Positions 1 to 12,570 of a stretch of DNA of 64,000 nucleotides are shown here, in pieces (the first letter of the stretch is position 1; every line of letters starts with the position of its first letter). Position numbers and translations under genes: made by a program. Location: assembly GCA_015680685.1 (NCBI GenBank), contig MNCI01006839.1, positions 462,766-526,765 on the forward strand, given 5' to 3'. The notes below the pieces were generated by a model. The model made no database searches. It was not told where the DNA came from and saw only the letters and a list, made by a program, of their open reading frames with translations. This DNA is from Gnetum montanum (lineage: Eukaryota > Streptophyta > Gnetopsida > Gnetales > Gnetaceae).

Positions 1-1179
1 AAAGCACTCTCACAATGGTTGAATCTCCTACTCCTCAGGTCACCATGGTTGCATGTGAGACTTCTTTAACTATAGTGTCATAGGACTTGGCTTATTGGAC
101 TAGAGTGGACTCAACAAACATCCTCACATGTATTTATATTGGTGATGTTGACTAGGCCAACATGATGGAAGACTAAATCCTCCATTGATTGAAGATTGAT
201 CCTCAACATCCTCCCCTAGAGTTCATTAAGTTTGGTTTCTTGCAAGTTTGATATAAATATTTTTGTTTGAATTTTTTCTTAAGTTATGGGTTTATTATTT
301 GTTATTAATTGGCTTTATGTTGTTATATTTTAGACACCAGGAGACATCAGTGACCCCAATAGTGAGGGTGGGGATGGTCCACCACTTTCTCCTTTGGATG
401 CCCCTTAGCATCCTCCAATTGCCCATGATGTTTACATTTATTATTGATGTTGATGGCTATTGTTAGCCAAGAATTTATTATGGATGCTTTTATAGTTATT
501 TTTTATTATTATTTAGACACTTTTTCACATAGTGTGGTTATGACTATGTATGTTATAAACATTTTAAATCTTAATTCTTGGTTTCAGTTTTGGATATATT
601 ATCCTAGTGTTATGGTTTTATGATGGCTTTAAAGTTTTAAGGTTTTAATGTTGTAAATGTTGTGAATGGCTATGTTGGTTTTCTTGGCTATAATATTAAA
701 ATTGACTGGATGATACAATTGTAGGCTAAAATGGGAATAAGGTAAAAAGATGCTTACTAGTTTTAGGCCATGGTAAGCACAGGTCGTTTAATTAATTTAC
801 CAATTTAAGGCCATGGCAAGGCATATGTTGGTTAGTTAGCTTGCTAGTTTAAGGCCATGAAAGCTCATATTGCTAGATAAGGTTGTAGTGGGTCATATGT
901 TGTTACCAGTTTTAGGCCATGGTAGGCCTTACCTTGAAAGAAAACATATATTTTTGTTTGTTTTATGTTTTAAAATGTTTGTGGGTTTTCTAGTTTTAAA
1001 GTTTTAATGAGGTTTTTGCAATTTATATCATGCTTAGCAAAGAAAAAAAAAGGCTTTAATAAAATGCAAATAAAAGTAAACTTGTCAAAGAAAGACTAAA
1101 ATGAAGTAAACAAAATGTCATAAGAAAAAAAAAATCTAGGCTAACCAACTATGAGTATTTATGATTATAAGGTTATAAG
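1..1179. other. AT-rich stretch without a recognisable gene
   Basis: No reading frame here resembles a known protein on either strand. The only structure I see is the degenerate repeat at 757-929, listed separately. The segment lies just beyond the 3' side of a minus-strand Tat-like protease, where reverse transcriptase would be expected, but no reverse transcriptase motif is visible. The element has therefore lost its pol here or has been interrupted. Confidence 0.5.
757..929. repeat. Degenerate GGCCATGG short repeat
   Basis: Four copies of a motif close to AGTTTTAGGCCATGG lie at about 757, 803, 844 and 906. The spacings are irregular, about 40-60 bp. The second and third copies read TTTAAGGCCATG. 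The family is unknown to me; it may be an internal repeat of a retroelement. Confidence 0.5.
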
Positions 1180-1299
1180 GGCATGGGGTGGAAGGATCAA
1201 GAGTGTACATTACTTGTGCAAGTGTTTCCTAATCTTTGAGAGATTAGAAAACATGTAAGCCTATTTTACACAAGCTTGTACTTTCCATCCCCTTTGCTA

Positions 1300-1811
1300 A
1301 AAATATTAAAGGGGAGCTCTCCCCATAGCATGTCTCTTGGCCCATTGTTATCATGCTTGGCTTCCTCAGCTCCCTTGGGTTATTTGACTTTGTGGCTGAG
1401 AGTTTCTTCCTAAAACTTCACTTTAGACCCTTGCTCTATGTCTACATTGTTAACAGCTAGGAGAATCGCGTTATCATCATGAATGATGATTTCACCTCCC
1501 TCGTATGGAAGGTGAATTTTTTGTTGAATAGGTGAAGATACGGCTTGTAGTTGAGGTAGCTAAGGTCTTTTCAGGATGAGGTTGAGCCCTAGTGTTTTCT
1601 TTACCACCAGGAAATCAACAGTTGTGAGGAATTGCTCCTGTACCACAAAGTCTAAGGAGATGAACCCCTTAACAACAATCTGTAATCCATTAAAGGACTT
1701 AAGAGCTAATGTTGTTGTATGTTGTATTTGTTTTTTTAAGCCTAAAAGTTCAACTATGGTGCATGCAATGACATTTGTTGCAGCTCCATCATCCACAGGC
1801 ACCCAATGCAC
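1300..1811 (-). pseudogene. Retropepsin-like protease fragment, Tat/Ogre-like
   Basis: The minus-strand frame at 1,560-1,811 contains VDDGAATNVIA, the form of the aspartic protease D-[ST/D]-G-A signature seen in plant Tat/Ogre polyproteins. About 60 residues later comes LGLNLIL, which corresponds to the usual LGRPW region. Downstream, to about 1,300 and after a frame change, a segment containing YEGGEIIIHDDNAIL looks like the linker between protease and reverse transcriptase. In the family the enzyme cuts the Gag-Pol precursor. Reading-frame breaks make this copy non-functional. Confidence 0.55.
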
Positions 1812-2735
1812 CTTGTGCTAGCCTACTCATATCATGATGAAAAGAGGGACCTTGGTCACTTCACCATTTTGGAAATTAATTTTAATTTCACTATCATGAA
1901 ATACCAGCAATGTTGACTTTTTTCTCCTTGGGTGAAGAAGGCACCATCACCACATGGATGAATTCTTCGTTAGCGTGAATGTTCTTGCTAATGGGGATAG
2001 AAGTCAACATCTTGACTAGTATTTCATGATGTGTAGCAGAATTCATGATCAATTCATACAAGCTCAAGGTTGTGTTTTTTGTTTAAGAGACTACTTGACT
2101 AGCTTTATTACACTTAGGAATTTATTTTCATTGATGATGGAATTCATCCTAGTTGTGCTTAACTTCCTCCATGCACTTCAACATGCGTAGTTCATTTCTA
2201 GATTGTTGTTGTAATCTGTTCTCTTTCCATTTTCTTTAGCTCTTAGACTCCTCCCATGGTTTGCTTGTCAAAGTAGCCCAAGTTGATGAGGTCAATATGA
2301 GAGTGGGCTTTGATGAGCCTGCTTCCTTCCATGACTTGGACTACTTTTCATCCTTGTTATGATTTTGCATACGCTTCTTCCTTTGCTTGGTTGAGGTCCT
2401 TTGGTTTTCATCTTTTGGTTGTGAGAAAGAGGTTGTAGCATTAGCCACCACTAGAGGCCATTGTATAGTTATAGGGGCAGGTTGGGTTGTGGCTGGTTGG
2501 GGTATCCTAATGATGAAAGCCTCTTTGGGGGGTGTTAGTGATGGTATCCTTACAACACAAAGAGGTATTGAGCTAGTGGAAGCTAAAGAACCCCTTTCAT
2601 TATGAGGGGTACTCGAATCACAAACGATTCCCTCGTAGGCCTTTAGTTGTCACCAACATTAAATAGTAATATGATGTATGAGTTATTGTTAATGTGCAAT
2701 CGGTCCTTGTGCACATGCATCAATTGGTTCTGAGG

Positions 2736-3892
2736 TTAGATAGGGTTAGAAGCATCCAGAACCAACTCACCTTTATCTATCATATTTTGTAGGTCATCCT
2801 TTAGTGTAAGGCAGAAGTCAATGTTGTGACCAAGCAATTGATGATAGTGGCAAAAGCGGTCAAGTTTGAAATACCTAGGTACTTGAGGGTCATCTTTTGT
2901 TTCTTGAGTGGGATCCTTAGCTATCTCACATAGCCTTTCATGCTTTTTATGAGCAATTTTAATAATATGCTTATATTGGATCCTCCCACTCTTCAACAAT
3001 TGATCTAGGAGTTTAGATGGCTTCAAAGGTAACCTACTGTATTTAGTCATATCTTTATACTCAAAATTAGATCTAGATGTAGTCAATGTAGTGGTCCAAA
3101 GGTTGATGGCTAGTTATTTTTGTTGTTAGTAGGCGACTTGGGTGGATTGGCTCTTAGCCCTTGGTTAGTTGTCTTGGTTTCTTTGGCTACTATTGCTATA
3201 GCTACATTTTTTTGCTTACCTCTCTTGTTATTCCTTTGTGTGTGTTGATTCTTATATGCCACATAGGAAAGGTTGTGGCTAGCCTTCGTAACATCCTCTA
3301 TGTTCTTAGTCTAGGAGAATGCTTGAATGAGTGACCATAGGTCAAGGTAGTATAGCTTGGACTTAATGAAATCATTAACTGCCCTCTTGAATATAGTTAA
3401 AAGGTGGGTTTTGGCTATAGGTTTTGGTATCTCATTAAGCAAATTGTTCCATCATTGGATGAACTTCTACATTGATTCAAGAGATCCCTAGTTGACCTCC
3501 ATTAACTAGTCAAGGATGGTGTCAAGCTTCAAGTTACACTTGAAGTGGTTAACAAATTATGTGATCAAGTCTTTAAGAGAGAATATAGATCCTCTTAGTA
3601 GGGCATGGTACTAGTTAAGCGCTTTTCCCATAAGAGACATTGGGGATATTCTCATGATCGTATGTAGCCAAGCTTGTAACAACAAGCACTCCAAACAAAA
3701 GGTTATTAGGTGAGCATTAGGATCACCTTTGCCATTGTACTTTGTAAACTGAGGAATGGGGACACCAAGAGAAAGCATTAAAGATGGGACCACATGACTA
3801 ATGGGATTTCCCTGGAAGAATTCCATGACTTTAACTATTTGAGATGTGGAGGCTTTAAGCCTCTTCAACTCCTTTTTCAAGTCCTGGATCAT
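2736..3892 (-). pseudogene. Gag fragments with zinc-knuckle-like motif
   Basis: Two minus-strand frames belong together. The upstream one (3,611-3,892) contains a lysine-rich helix and then FTKYNGKGDPNAHL, typical of plant gypsy gag. The downstream one (2,736-3,086) contains CHYHQLLGHNIDFC followed by TLKDDLQNMIDKG, the nucleocapsid-like CxxH...GHx4-5C signature of Tat-type gag. In the family, Gag packages the element RNA into cytoplasmic particles. The frames are separated by stops and shifts over 3,090-3,610, so the gene is broken. Confidence 0.6.
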
Positions 3893-4720
3893 CTAGAATG
3901 CTTAATCTAGGCCTTGGGATGCCCCTATTGGTTGTGGTTTTTGTACAAGGGGCTATGATGTTTAATGGGAAGCTTGTGGCCTTGTTATCGGTTGTGGCAC
4001 CAAAGGAAGAGGTTATGTCATCATGGTAGTGGATGGGCCAAATAAAGAAAATGAACTTTGTGTTGGTATCTAGGGCATAAATAAGATGAAGGGGGTATGC
4101 GACCCCTAGGTTACTTGGGGGTCCTATGGTGGGTCCCATCTAGGTGGTCAACGAATTAGTGGTAGTGACAACCACCAACGAAGGTTGTACGGACTAAGGC
4201 TAGGCAGTGAATGGCAAGGAGAAATGGAACATGATGGAATGCAGCACCAATTGTGTTTGGTGCATGACTATGATAAGTGTGAGCCCGAACATAGTTGGGT
4301 AAGAAGGGGTAGAGGATTGTGGCACATCTATTCCATGGAGAAGATAAGGGGGTTGGAGGTAGGTACTATGGCCTTAGGGTTTCTTGTTGAAACAACCCAC
4401 CAAGGATGTTTTTGTGTTCCAATTCTACCCTAAACTCATCCTCCTCCTCTTGCTTCTTATTAGAGCTAGCCTTCTCATTTGTTTCATTCATCTCAATTAA
4501 TTGAGATAAGATTTGCACATGAGTTTCATTTAGGAGTATCTAGTCATATGTGGAAGGAATATATTCCTTCCCGTCGCATCGTATAAGCTCAAACTCCCTC
4601 TTGTCTTCTACCTTCATGCGAGGAATTAGCATGCCAGCCTAAATCTTAGCACAAATGAAGTTATAATGGTCTTCATTTGTAACTAAGGAATCAAGACTTC
4701 ACTTCCTAAGCCTCAAAGAC

Positions 4721-6990
4721 TATCTACATTCAATCATGGTAGGGTCTTTGGGGTCCTATACCATCATAGCTTGTTGGTTACACCTATTGTTGATAAAGTT
4801 GAAGGGTAAGACAGTCGATTGGCTGAAAGACATGGTTAAAATGCTAAAAAAAGGCTTATCACAGATGTAAATGGATAGACAAAAATTGCAAATTCTAGCA
4901 AGTGGAATTGATGAAGAGATAAAAAGAGTAAACATGGCTAAAAATAGGTTGCATGTTATAAATGCTAAATAGTTGTTCAAGGGGGGTATACCCCTTTTAC
5001 TAAAAATAGGCAAATAGTGGATATCAAACCTCAACAACATTGGGCTTCCTAGCTGCACCCACACTAGGTGTAGCAAAGGGAAATAAAGGGGGGTTAAGAT
5101 GGAAAATCTTACACCTTTATATCCAGCATTGGAGGTGGGGGTTTACTTTTTGAAAAGTTGGATTTGGGTAAAAACTAAAGTGGAAACTTTGACTTTTTCA
5201 CAAAAAATGATATTCGCAAGCTACCAACGTTGCTTTTGCTGTGAAAATTTTCATAGCAATGGGGAATGGGGATTTGAGTGGTAACTCCACCAATGCTAGC
5301 CTCATTAGAGAATTTGGCAGCAAAAGTGGGTAAAGGTTGGAACAAAGAACTAATGTTGGCTTTGAAATTCACAACAACTTTTGTGAAAGCTCCAAACACC
5401 CAAATACCTATAACTCCCACACTGGGCTTTGGGGAAAAAGGGGGATGGATTGCAACATTGGTTTTGGCAGCCACAACGTGGGTTAATAAAATATGCACAA
5501 AATACTTTAAATATTTCAAAATTTTTCAATGGTGAGCAACGTGATCACACAAGCAACAAGTTTGGATGCAAAATTTTGGTAAAGGCCCTCCTTCAAGCGC
5601 CAAAGAACTATAATGACTAAAAATATTGATTGCTAGAGAAACTGAGAATTCCCAATGAAATATCCTTGATCTCAAATCCCAAGGGCCTCCATGACAAATA
5701 GGATTTGAGGTGCCCTGAACAATTTGGTAGATCACCCAAGGACTTAAGGAGGGCAAAACAAGATAACAAAAAAATGTAAAATACAGATCTGACAATAAAT
5801 GCACTGAAAATAAAACAAATAAATCTGAATTATGCACAACTGGAATTATAAAATTTATTGAAAAAATAAAGGAAGAATCCAGAAGTATGCACAAAGTTAT
5901 GCCTGAGAGGAGAGAAGGGGGTTTACTTGGGCAAGGGTTCAAAATCCATTGAAACTGCCATGATCAAATCCATGATTTGAAGGTTCTGCCACTTCCAATG
6001 CTTCTGGACCTTTGTTGCTCTTACACAAAATTTGTTGCATTGTTGATGCAAGGAGGATAACATGTGTGAGGGATGTGGACCAAAAATTGAGCAACATAGG
6101 GAGTTTGGGTTCCTAGGTGTTTAACATTGATGCCACAATCTCATAGATCTCAAAGGGGGGTTACAGGGGTAATAATGGCTATGGGTTCCATGCTAGGGAT
6201 TCAAGAAGCTCTATGTCTACTCAAAGTTCTCAAATGCAAAAAATTCCTAAAAATGCTAAGGTGTGAAACCCTTTCATGGTCTTGGTGCATGGGTTTTATA
6301 GGTTTTGGGCCATAAATTTGATTGCAAACTCTAGTTGATTACTACAAATTTGGTTGCAAATTCTACTACGTATAGGTGTGGTGGATGTTCAAATCCAATT
6401 AGGTTACAATCTATAGTAAGTGTTATACCCCCATGGCCATTCTATTTACTAAAAATAGTACATGAAAATTTCACCCTTGCTAGCTATTCCACCCACACTG
6501 GGCCTTCCAATAGCAACATTAACATGCATGATCCTTACTAGAGTCAATACAATGTTGAAATCTTGGACCTTGCTAGAGCAATGCTAGGGAGAAGGTGCAA
6601 CACTAGGGGGATGAAATGGTAATGTTGGGGATATGGGTTATATGTTGCCATCCTACCACTCACCCGCACACACCCCCTCCCCCTTCCCATTAAGCATGGT
6701 TGATGTCTTCCACCCCCCACCCCCCAATGCTAGGGGTAGGTGGGCCACACCCTCTAATATGTATCTCTTGTGTGGAAAATGTTATACCCCCAATAAAATC
6801 CATCAAAATGCCATTTTTGGCATCCCAAAAGGCACTTTCAACCCTCCTAAGCCCAAATATAGGCATTTCATTTTTTTCACTTAAGGGATGAGGCTTTGAC
6901 CACTTATAAGTCATTTTTCAGCTCCAAAAGTATGTGAGATTGCACCTCATGGGTTACAATCTTCACATTTACAATGAAGTTTAACCTCGG
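4721..6990. other. Unassigned repeat-like stretch upstream of the gag relic
   Basis: No convincing protein is seen, although several short frames are open by chance. A perfect 12-bp palindrome, GGGGTATACCCC, lies at 4,983-4,994. Related TTATACCCCC phrases recur near 6,424 and 6,781, twice next to TTTACTAAAAATAG. The position, on the 5' side of a minus-strand gag relic, would suit a leader or LTR, but I could not find a matching second copy. Confidence 0.35.
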
Positions 6991-9400
6991 GTTTCATGAG
7001 GTAAAGATTGCAATGCAAAATAAGGTTACAACATCCAATTTTGGTGGTGTTTCAATCATGACATAATGTGATAATAAATTGTGAACATAAAATGGAAACT
7101 CTTGCATTACTAATAGCTTGAAAGAGAAGGTGTTTCACTTAGTTTTATGTCTTGGACTTACACTCTTTTATACTCTCATTTGGGAACCTCTTCCATTGCA
7201 CCTTATGATTTTGATTTCTCAGAAGAAATGTTACTGAAAATCAAGTAAAGTAAAATATTTATTGTTGATAAAATTAGAAGTGATATGTTGCTAAAGAAAG
7301 AAGGAACAAAGGTGGATATTATGTTTGAATATTTTATTCTTATTAGTTTTTTGCTATGTGAAATCAAGAGGAATTGAACTTAAGACTTGGTAGAATTAGA
7401 ATTTCAAAATATTACAAGTTGCAAATAAGGGAATTGAAGTAGAATATACTTTTATTAATTTTTAAAAGTAATCATGAAAAGAGTTGAAGCCATGACTAAT
7501 TAGTGTGAAAAAAGGTTTATTTTAATTAAAAAAAGAAGGAGATGTAGAATAGTTTTTAATAAAGAATCAATTACAAAAAAAAAAGAAGAAAAATGAGAGA
7601 GAGTATTTATGTATAGGAGAGAGAAGGAGAGCTTAATCATAAGGGAGGTAGCTAGAAATTAACAGCAACAAAAGGAGACTATGTATGGAACAACAAATGA
7701 ACAACAAAAAGATGATTATAGCTAAACAAGAAGATGAATAACAATAATATAAGATTGTAGTTGATGTAGAAAATGAGAAACAATAAGAAGACAATGACCA
7801 AAATAAAATAAGAATAACAAAAAAATAAGATTGTGGTTAAAACAACAAATGAACATCAACATGAGAAATTTGTGGTTGCAACAATAAAGAATAGCAATAA
7901 TGCAAGATTATGGTTGGTACAGAAGACAACAAATTAAAATGAAATTTAAGCTAAGTAGTAGTCAAAATATTGTAATTAATTGTTCTTGGTAAGTAAGAAA
8001 TCTAAGCAATAATGTAAGATTAATCCTTCTCTTTCTATGTGATGGACAATGTTGGCTAATAGTCTCAATAACTCAACTCTTTTCTTTTTTTTTTTGTTAA
8101 AATCAACTTTGACTAGATTTTTTGTTGACATCTTGAGTTGTTAAGTCCTTGATTTTATTAATGGATTGGTCTACACATCCTTTGCACTCTTAGGCATAAA
8201 TGACTTAGATTAGAGTGGTTTTTGTGATGATTCAAAAACATCCATAATGATTTGGGGCATACTGGCATAACGATTTGACAATAAGTATCAAGGATTTATT
8301 ATATGAGGATTGGTACTACTAGCAAAAAGTGAGAGTATCCCTAGGCCTATGTCTATTTTGTGATTTTCTAAAATTTATAAAATTATTGAATTCTTGGTTT
8401 TGGATTGAAAAATTAGCTTGATGATCCCCTTGAATTTTTGTCTAGCCTCTTGAGGTCTCTTTTCTCTTGGTTGCAAGGGACCTCCAACTTTAGGGACTCA
8501 TTTAGATATCTTTTGTAATATTGTTAATGGGTCAATTTTAATTTTTAACAACTTTTACTAAGAGTTCCAACTCTTTTTCACACCCTTGGTTAGATTAGAA
8601 TTTTAAAAAATTAAGGGTTTAAGATTCAAGATGATTACTGAATATTGTTCTTCAAGATTTAGGGTAATTAGAATCATTAATTTTTAAATTCATTTCAAAT
8701 ATTTTGACTATTAGTTACCTTAATCTTTGAAAATCATATTGTAGAAAATTTCTTGAAAAATCACATCCTTAGGGCCCCCATGATGGAGAGCTTACATATT
8801 TTCAAATGGGTAAAACTGAAGGTATAGTTTGTAAGATATCATGTCTAGAAGGCTATGTGCTCTCAAAATAGAAAACACTTCTTGTGAATTTGAAGTGAAG
8901 AATGAAAAATTGGAAAGAGGACCATGGGTATATAGAGAATTTATATACTATGATATTGTGGCCCATGGAGATAATATTTTTCATTACATTTAAGGGCTAA
9001 AAACTACTTCTTTGGAGCCTCCTGAGGACTTTTAGGCTACAAGATGAATGTCAAGAATTACATAAAAATGAGGAAGATTGTCCATGATGCACTGGAGGAT
9101 GTAAGATTAGTCTATGACCATGGCTAATAAGAGATATGCAAGTGGATTGCCTATATTTTCCTTACATACCCACTTCTAAAGGTTTCCTTAGGCACCTTAT
9201 AAGTTGAATGTCAATGATGTTCATGTCCTAATCCAACACATGACTACCTTAATTAGGAATTTGTACTAACCTACACATGACCATGAAATTCATAATTGCA
9301 TAATGTTAGTAAGATAAAATGAATTGAGAATGGATAGAAGAATTTAGACATGAGATATCTTATCATGGTCATAGTGGTTCCCACATATGAAGCATGATCA
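6991..9400. other. AT-rich stretch without genes
   Basis: No open frame of meaningful length or recognisable motif is present. Between about 7,660 and 7,940 the sequence is a degenerate A-rich repeat built from phrases such as AACAACAAATGAAC and ATAAGATTGTGGTT. Otherwise it is low-complexity AT-rich DNA, perhaps very old transposon remains. Confidence 0.4.
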
Positions 9401-11501
9401 AAATGACCATTATACCTATTTGTTGGGATTTTGAACCAAGTTCAACCACTATTAGTTACAACACATTGTATAATCCTAAAAACTAACAATATGAGGGCAA
9501 CCAATGATCACTTAGAAAGAAAATTAAAAATAAAACATTAGAAATTTATGAAATTAATTAATTAAATAACATTGCAAAGTTTGTGGACCTTGGTCCTTGG
9601 TTAGAAGAAAGTCTTTAAACATAGGCCACTTGCCTTTTTAGCCTCATAGCCAATGCTAAACCCATTAGAGGAGCATCTTTAGACATGGATCACATGCTTT
9701 TCTAGTTACATGATGAGACTAATTCAAGGGACCACGAAGTTCTTTGAAATTTTCTACCTTTAAACATGGGTCTCATGCCTTTCGTGTGATACTCCAAGAA
9801 TGAGTTCATGTAAATTAATCACTTATTTTGCTACCTATACCAAAAAATTACCTTTATACATGGGTCACATTAATATAACAAGTAAACAATTTTTTTCAAA
9901 TAATTTTTTCCAAATACAATAAAAACATGAATGGTAATGCATCGACATGGGGCAAGTGGGATCCATGGTAGAAGTCTAAAGAATCAAAAAATTTCCTTAA
10001 TATCACATCTTATACATACCCTTTTGGTCCTTCCTCCTTCCCTTAAAGCATAGTGATCATAGATTAATTAAATTTTTTAATACGATAGAGACCACATTAT
10101 TCCCATGACAAGGATCTTTTATTACTAGAAATAAAGAAATGGATGTCATGGTTTCATTGTTATGTGTAATTATTCCTTCCTAAGTTAGATAACATAGAAT
10201 AAGACTTTTAGTCATGCTATAATTCTTGTATCATGTTTAACATGTTGGGTTAACAACACAAAAGAGAAGAATATTTCACAAAACATAAAATAAAAGACTA
10301 AAAAAAAGAAAATTATGAAGAAATAAAAAAACATCAAGAATTAAAGATGTATTAAGAATAAGGAAAATATAAAAGAATGAAAAATGAAAAAAATAAAAAT
10401 GTTTTAAAAAATACAAAAATAATAAAAATAGAGAAATGGATAAAAATTGTAAAATAAAATAAAAAAGTAAAAATGCTTTTAACATTCCAATTCAATAAAA
10501 GGCATCTCCATGATGACTAAGGTTGTGAGTGATCATTCAAAAGATGAAGAACATATTATTAGGATCATGCATAGTAGGTTTTTTTTGTTTATCATCTACA
10601 TTAATGTATGATTTCACTTATGTCCCATTTAATCTTGATGATAATTAGGTTTCCATTATTTGGATTCTTGAATCTTAATGGACTAGAAAATGTTTTCATT
10701 TAGATGGTCTAGATGTGGTTTCTTTCTAAATTTTGATCTTTGATTTTCCTTATTCAACTCTTTCTTCCTATGTATTATTAGATTAGGGATAATCTTTTGG
10801 AAGTTTAGGTTCATCCCACTTAACATGTTTTGCTAGGGAGGGATTGGATTTTCTTTTTGTATTTCTCCTACATGGTTCATTTTCTTAGCATAGGAACTAT
10901 TGAATTATTGTGTGGATTCCATGCATATTTAATAGAATGTGAAACTTCTATTTTCCAACTACTAGATGCTTTTTTGTTTAGTTACCATCATATACACACA
11001 TTATTATACATGCTATTATCTTTTATGCTTGTTATGGCTATCGTACAATGATTGTATTCATGCTTTGGACTTTCTACTTGCAATTGTACCCTATATCATT
11101 ATAAGTAATGCATAGAATTTTTTGCTTCTTTATTGTGCCATGCTCAATCTCCTTGGAAATCTCCAAGGAGAGGTCTTAAATGCCTAACTTAACCTCAGTG
11201 GTGCTAAGTCATGCTCTTCTCATGCTGGTAGGAAAATCCTCCTTATTGTTTCCTACATGAGTAATGCAGAAATATACTAGATAAGATCATTCACCAATCA
11301 TGGTTATAACATCATTAACCTATCCTAGTGGAACTATGACTGATTAATCCACAAACACTAGCCTGATATAACTTTTCTTCATGGGTGGTAAGTTCTAGGC
11401 TTTGTATATTTCTTGAGAGATGAGGTTCATACTTGAATTTAAATCTAATAAAGCCTTGTGTGAAAGATTTCTTGTGATTTAAAAATAAATGAGAGGACTT
11501 A
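9400..11501 (-). mobile_element. Heavily decayed gypsy element, 3' noncoding region and protease flank
   Basis: This is recognisable only by comparison with the better copies in the window. The A-rich block at about 10,270-10,480, followed by GGCATCTCCATGATGACTAA, matches the order seen before the integrase end in E1 (29,760-29,970) and E3 (48,840-48,960). Then, after an apparent deletion of integrase to RT, 10,960-11,501 matches the protease flank of E1 (33,050-33,560) and E3 (52,040-52,261 and 60,007 on). The LTR at 11,502 interrupts this protease region. Limits are approximate. Confidence 0.5.
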
Positions 11502-12432
11502 TAATGAGTGGTGAGATACCCCTACACTCAACCATATGAATATGAGCGTAGCACTCGCGATCCAGTCGAACTTCGCAAACTAAGTGCCTACACACCCCAT
11601 GGAACACTTAGGGTTAATTATTCGTTGTCTTCCCAGACTTACTTGTAGTTGTCACGGTGTATGGTTAAGTAAGTCCGAGGTATATTATTTTTATAGCTTT
11701 TTATGTTTTATCTTCTATGCTAACAAGGTGAATGGTTGACAAACTAAGTACTAACTCTAACTAATGAACTAAGTCTAAATTACCTAGCGTCAGCATCCGT
11801 TCCCACTTACCGTACATACCCAGAACCAATGCAACCGTGGCTACCAAACGCTAATCGTTGCTGGGATCACCACGCGTAACGCACGTGCTCGAAGTGGTCG
11901 TACTGAGGCACTTAACTAGGAGGAAAGGGTTGAGAGAATCTAATCTAGCCTAAGTGCAATGAGCATCCATTCCTTGATTATCCGTACACATCCTTAAATG
12001 CTCGTAATCAAGTCGTACTCCTCCTGCATTACTAGGAGATAAGGGTGAGAGAAGGAAAATAGTAAATAACAAGTAATAAATAACAATAATAAAATCCTAT
12101 TCTATGCATTACAAGGTTTATTCAGGAAGTTCATCTTTATTGCCGTACACAACTTGTGTTTAGGTACAATGTTGCTCGAATAAAGATCCATTCACTTTAG
12201 GACTCCTACTGTGGGCACATGGAAAATATTCTATTTTTGGAGTGATCAATCTACCAGAGTTTCCCTACTTCTAGCCTAGGATGAGGAAATAAGGGAGAGC
12301 CACCTCTTATTTATAGATATGATGGCGCACCGTGATATCACGTACGTGATATAGCGGGGGAGGATGTGAGATCACATACGCGATATCGTGAGGGATGCGA
12401 TATTGCGACGGCCGCGATATCACATCTCATCA
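11502..12432 (-). repeat. Gypsy LTR, minus orientation
   Basis: The left end TAATGAGTGGTGAGATACCC is the reverse complement of a U5 end, and the right end ACATCTCATCA is that of a U3 end. This matches the TGATGA...TCATCA LTR family found throughout the window. A reversed TATA box (TATTTATA) sits at 12,308-12,315, with GATATC-rich palindromic sequence beyond it. It interrupts a protease-flank sequence of an older element. It is followed to the right by about 138 bp of internal sequence, so it behaves as the 3' LTR of a minus-oriented, otherwise lost element. Confidence 0.8.
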
Positions 12433-12570
12433 TACTCCCATGACTAAATGAAAACTCATCCTCGAGTTTCTTACAAAATATTGGGAAGGTATGGGATTAT
12501 TGACGTGAATGGAACTAATGGGATGACATGTGAACAGATCATCATTACAAGACTTGAAGAAATTGGTGTT
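12433..12570 (-). other. Stub of internal sequence with polypurine tract
   Basis: Directly after the LTR the minus strand has a G-rich polypurine-like tract (CATGGGAGTA next to the LTR). The text ACTAAATGAAAACTCATCCT is the same as beside the 3' LTRs of E1 (about 28,005) and E3 (about 47,060). This is the 3' end of a minus-oriented element, cut off where the plus-oriented LTR begins at 12,571. Confidence 0.65.

Larger units (their letters stand above)
1180..4720 (-). mobile_element. Decayed Ty3/gypsy gag-pro region (Tat/Ogre-like)
   Basis: Reading right to left on the minus strand, this stretch carries gag fragments (3,611-3,892 and 2,736-3,086), a protease fragment (1,560-1,811) and a protease-to-RT linker (about 1,300-1,540). 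The order gag, then protease, and the wording of the motifs match the plant Tat/Ogre branch of Ty3/gypsy elements. The frame is broken by many stops and shifts, and no reverse transcriptase, integrase or LTR pair was found, so it is a truncated relic. Its outer limits are approximate. Confidence 0.6.

Noticed and set aside
5278-5535. Overlapping 85- and 63-codon frames
   Set aside because: No motif, no supporting codon pattern, overlapping frames on both strands are equally open.
10276-10485. 69-codon Phe/Leu-rich frame that looks like a membrane protein
   Set aside because: It is an artefact of the A-rich/T-rich noncoding block also found in E1 to E4.
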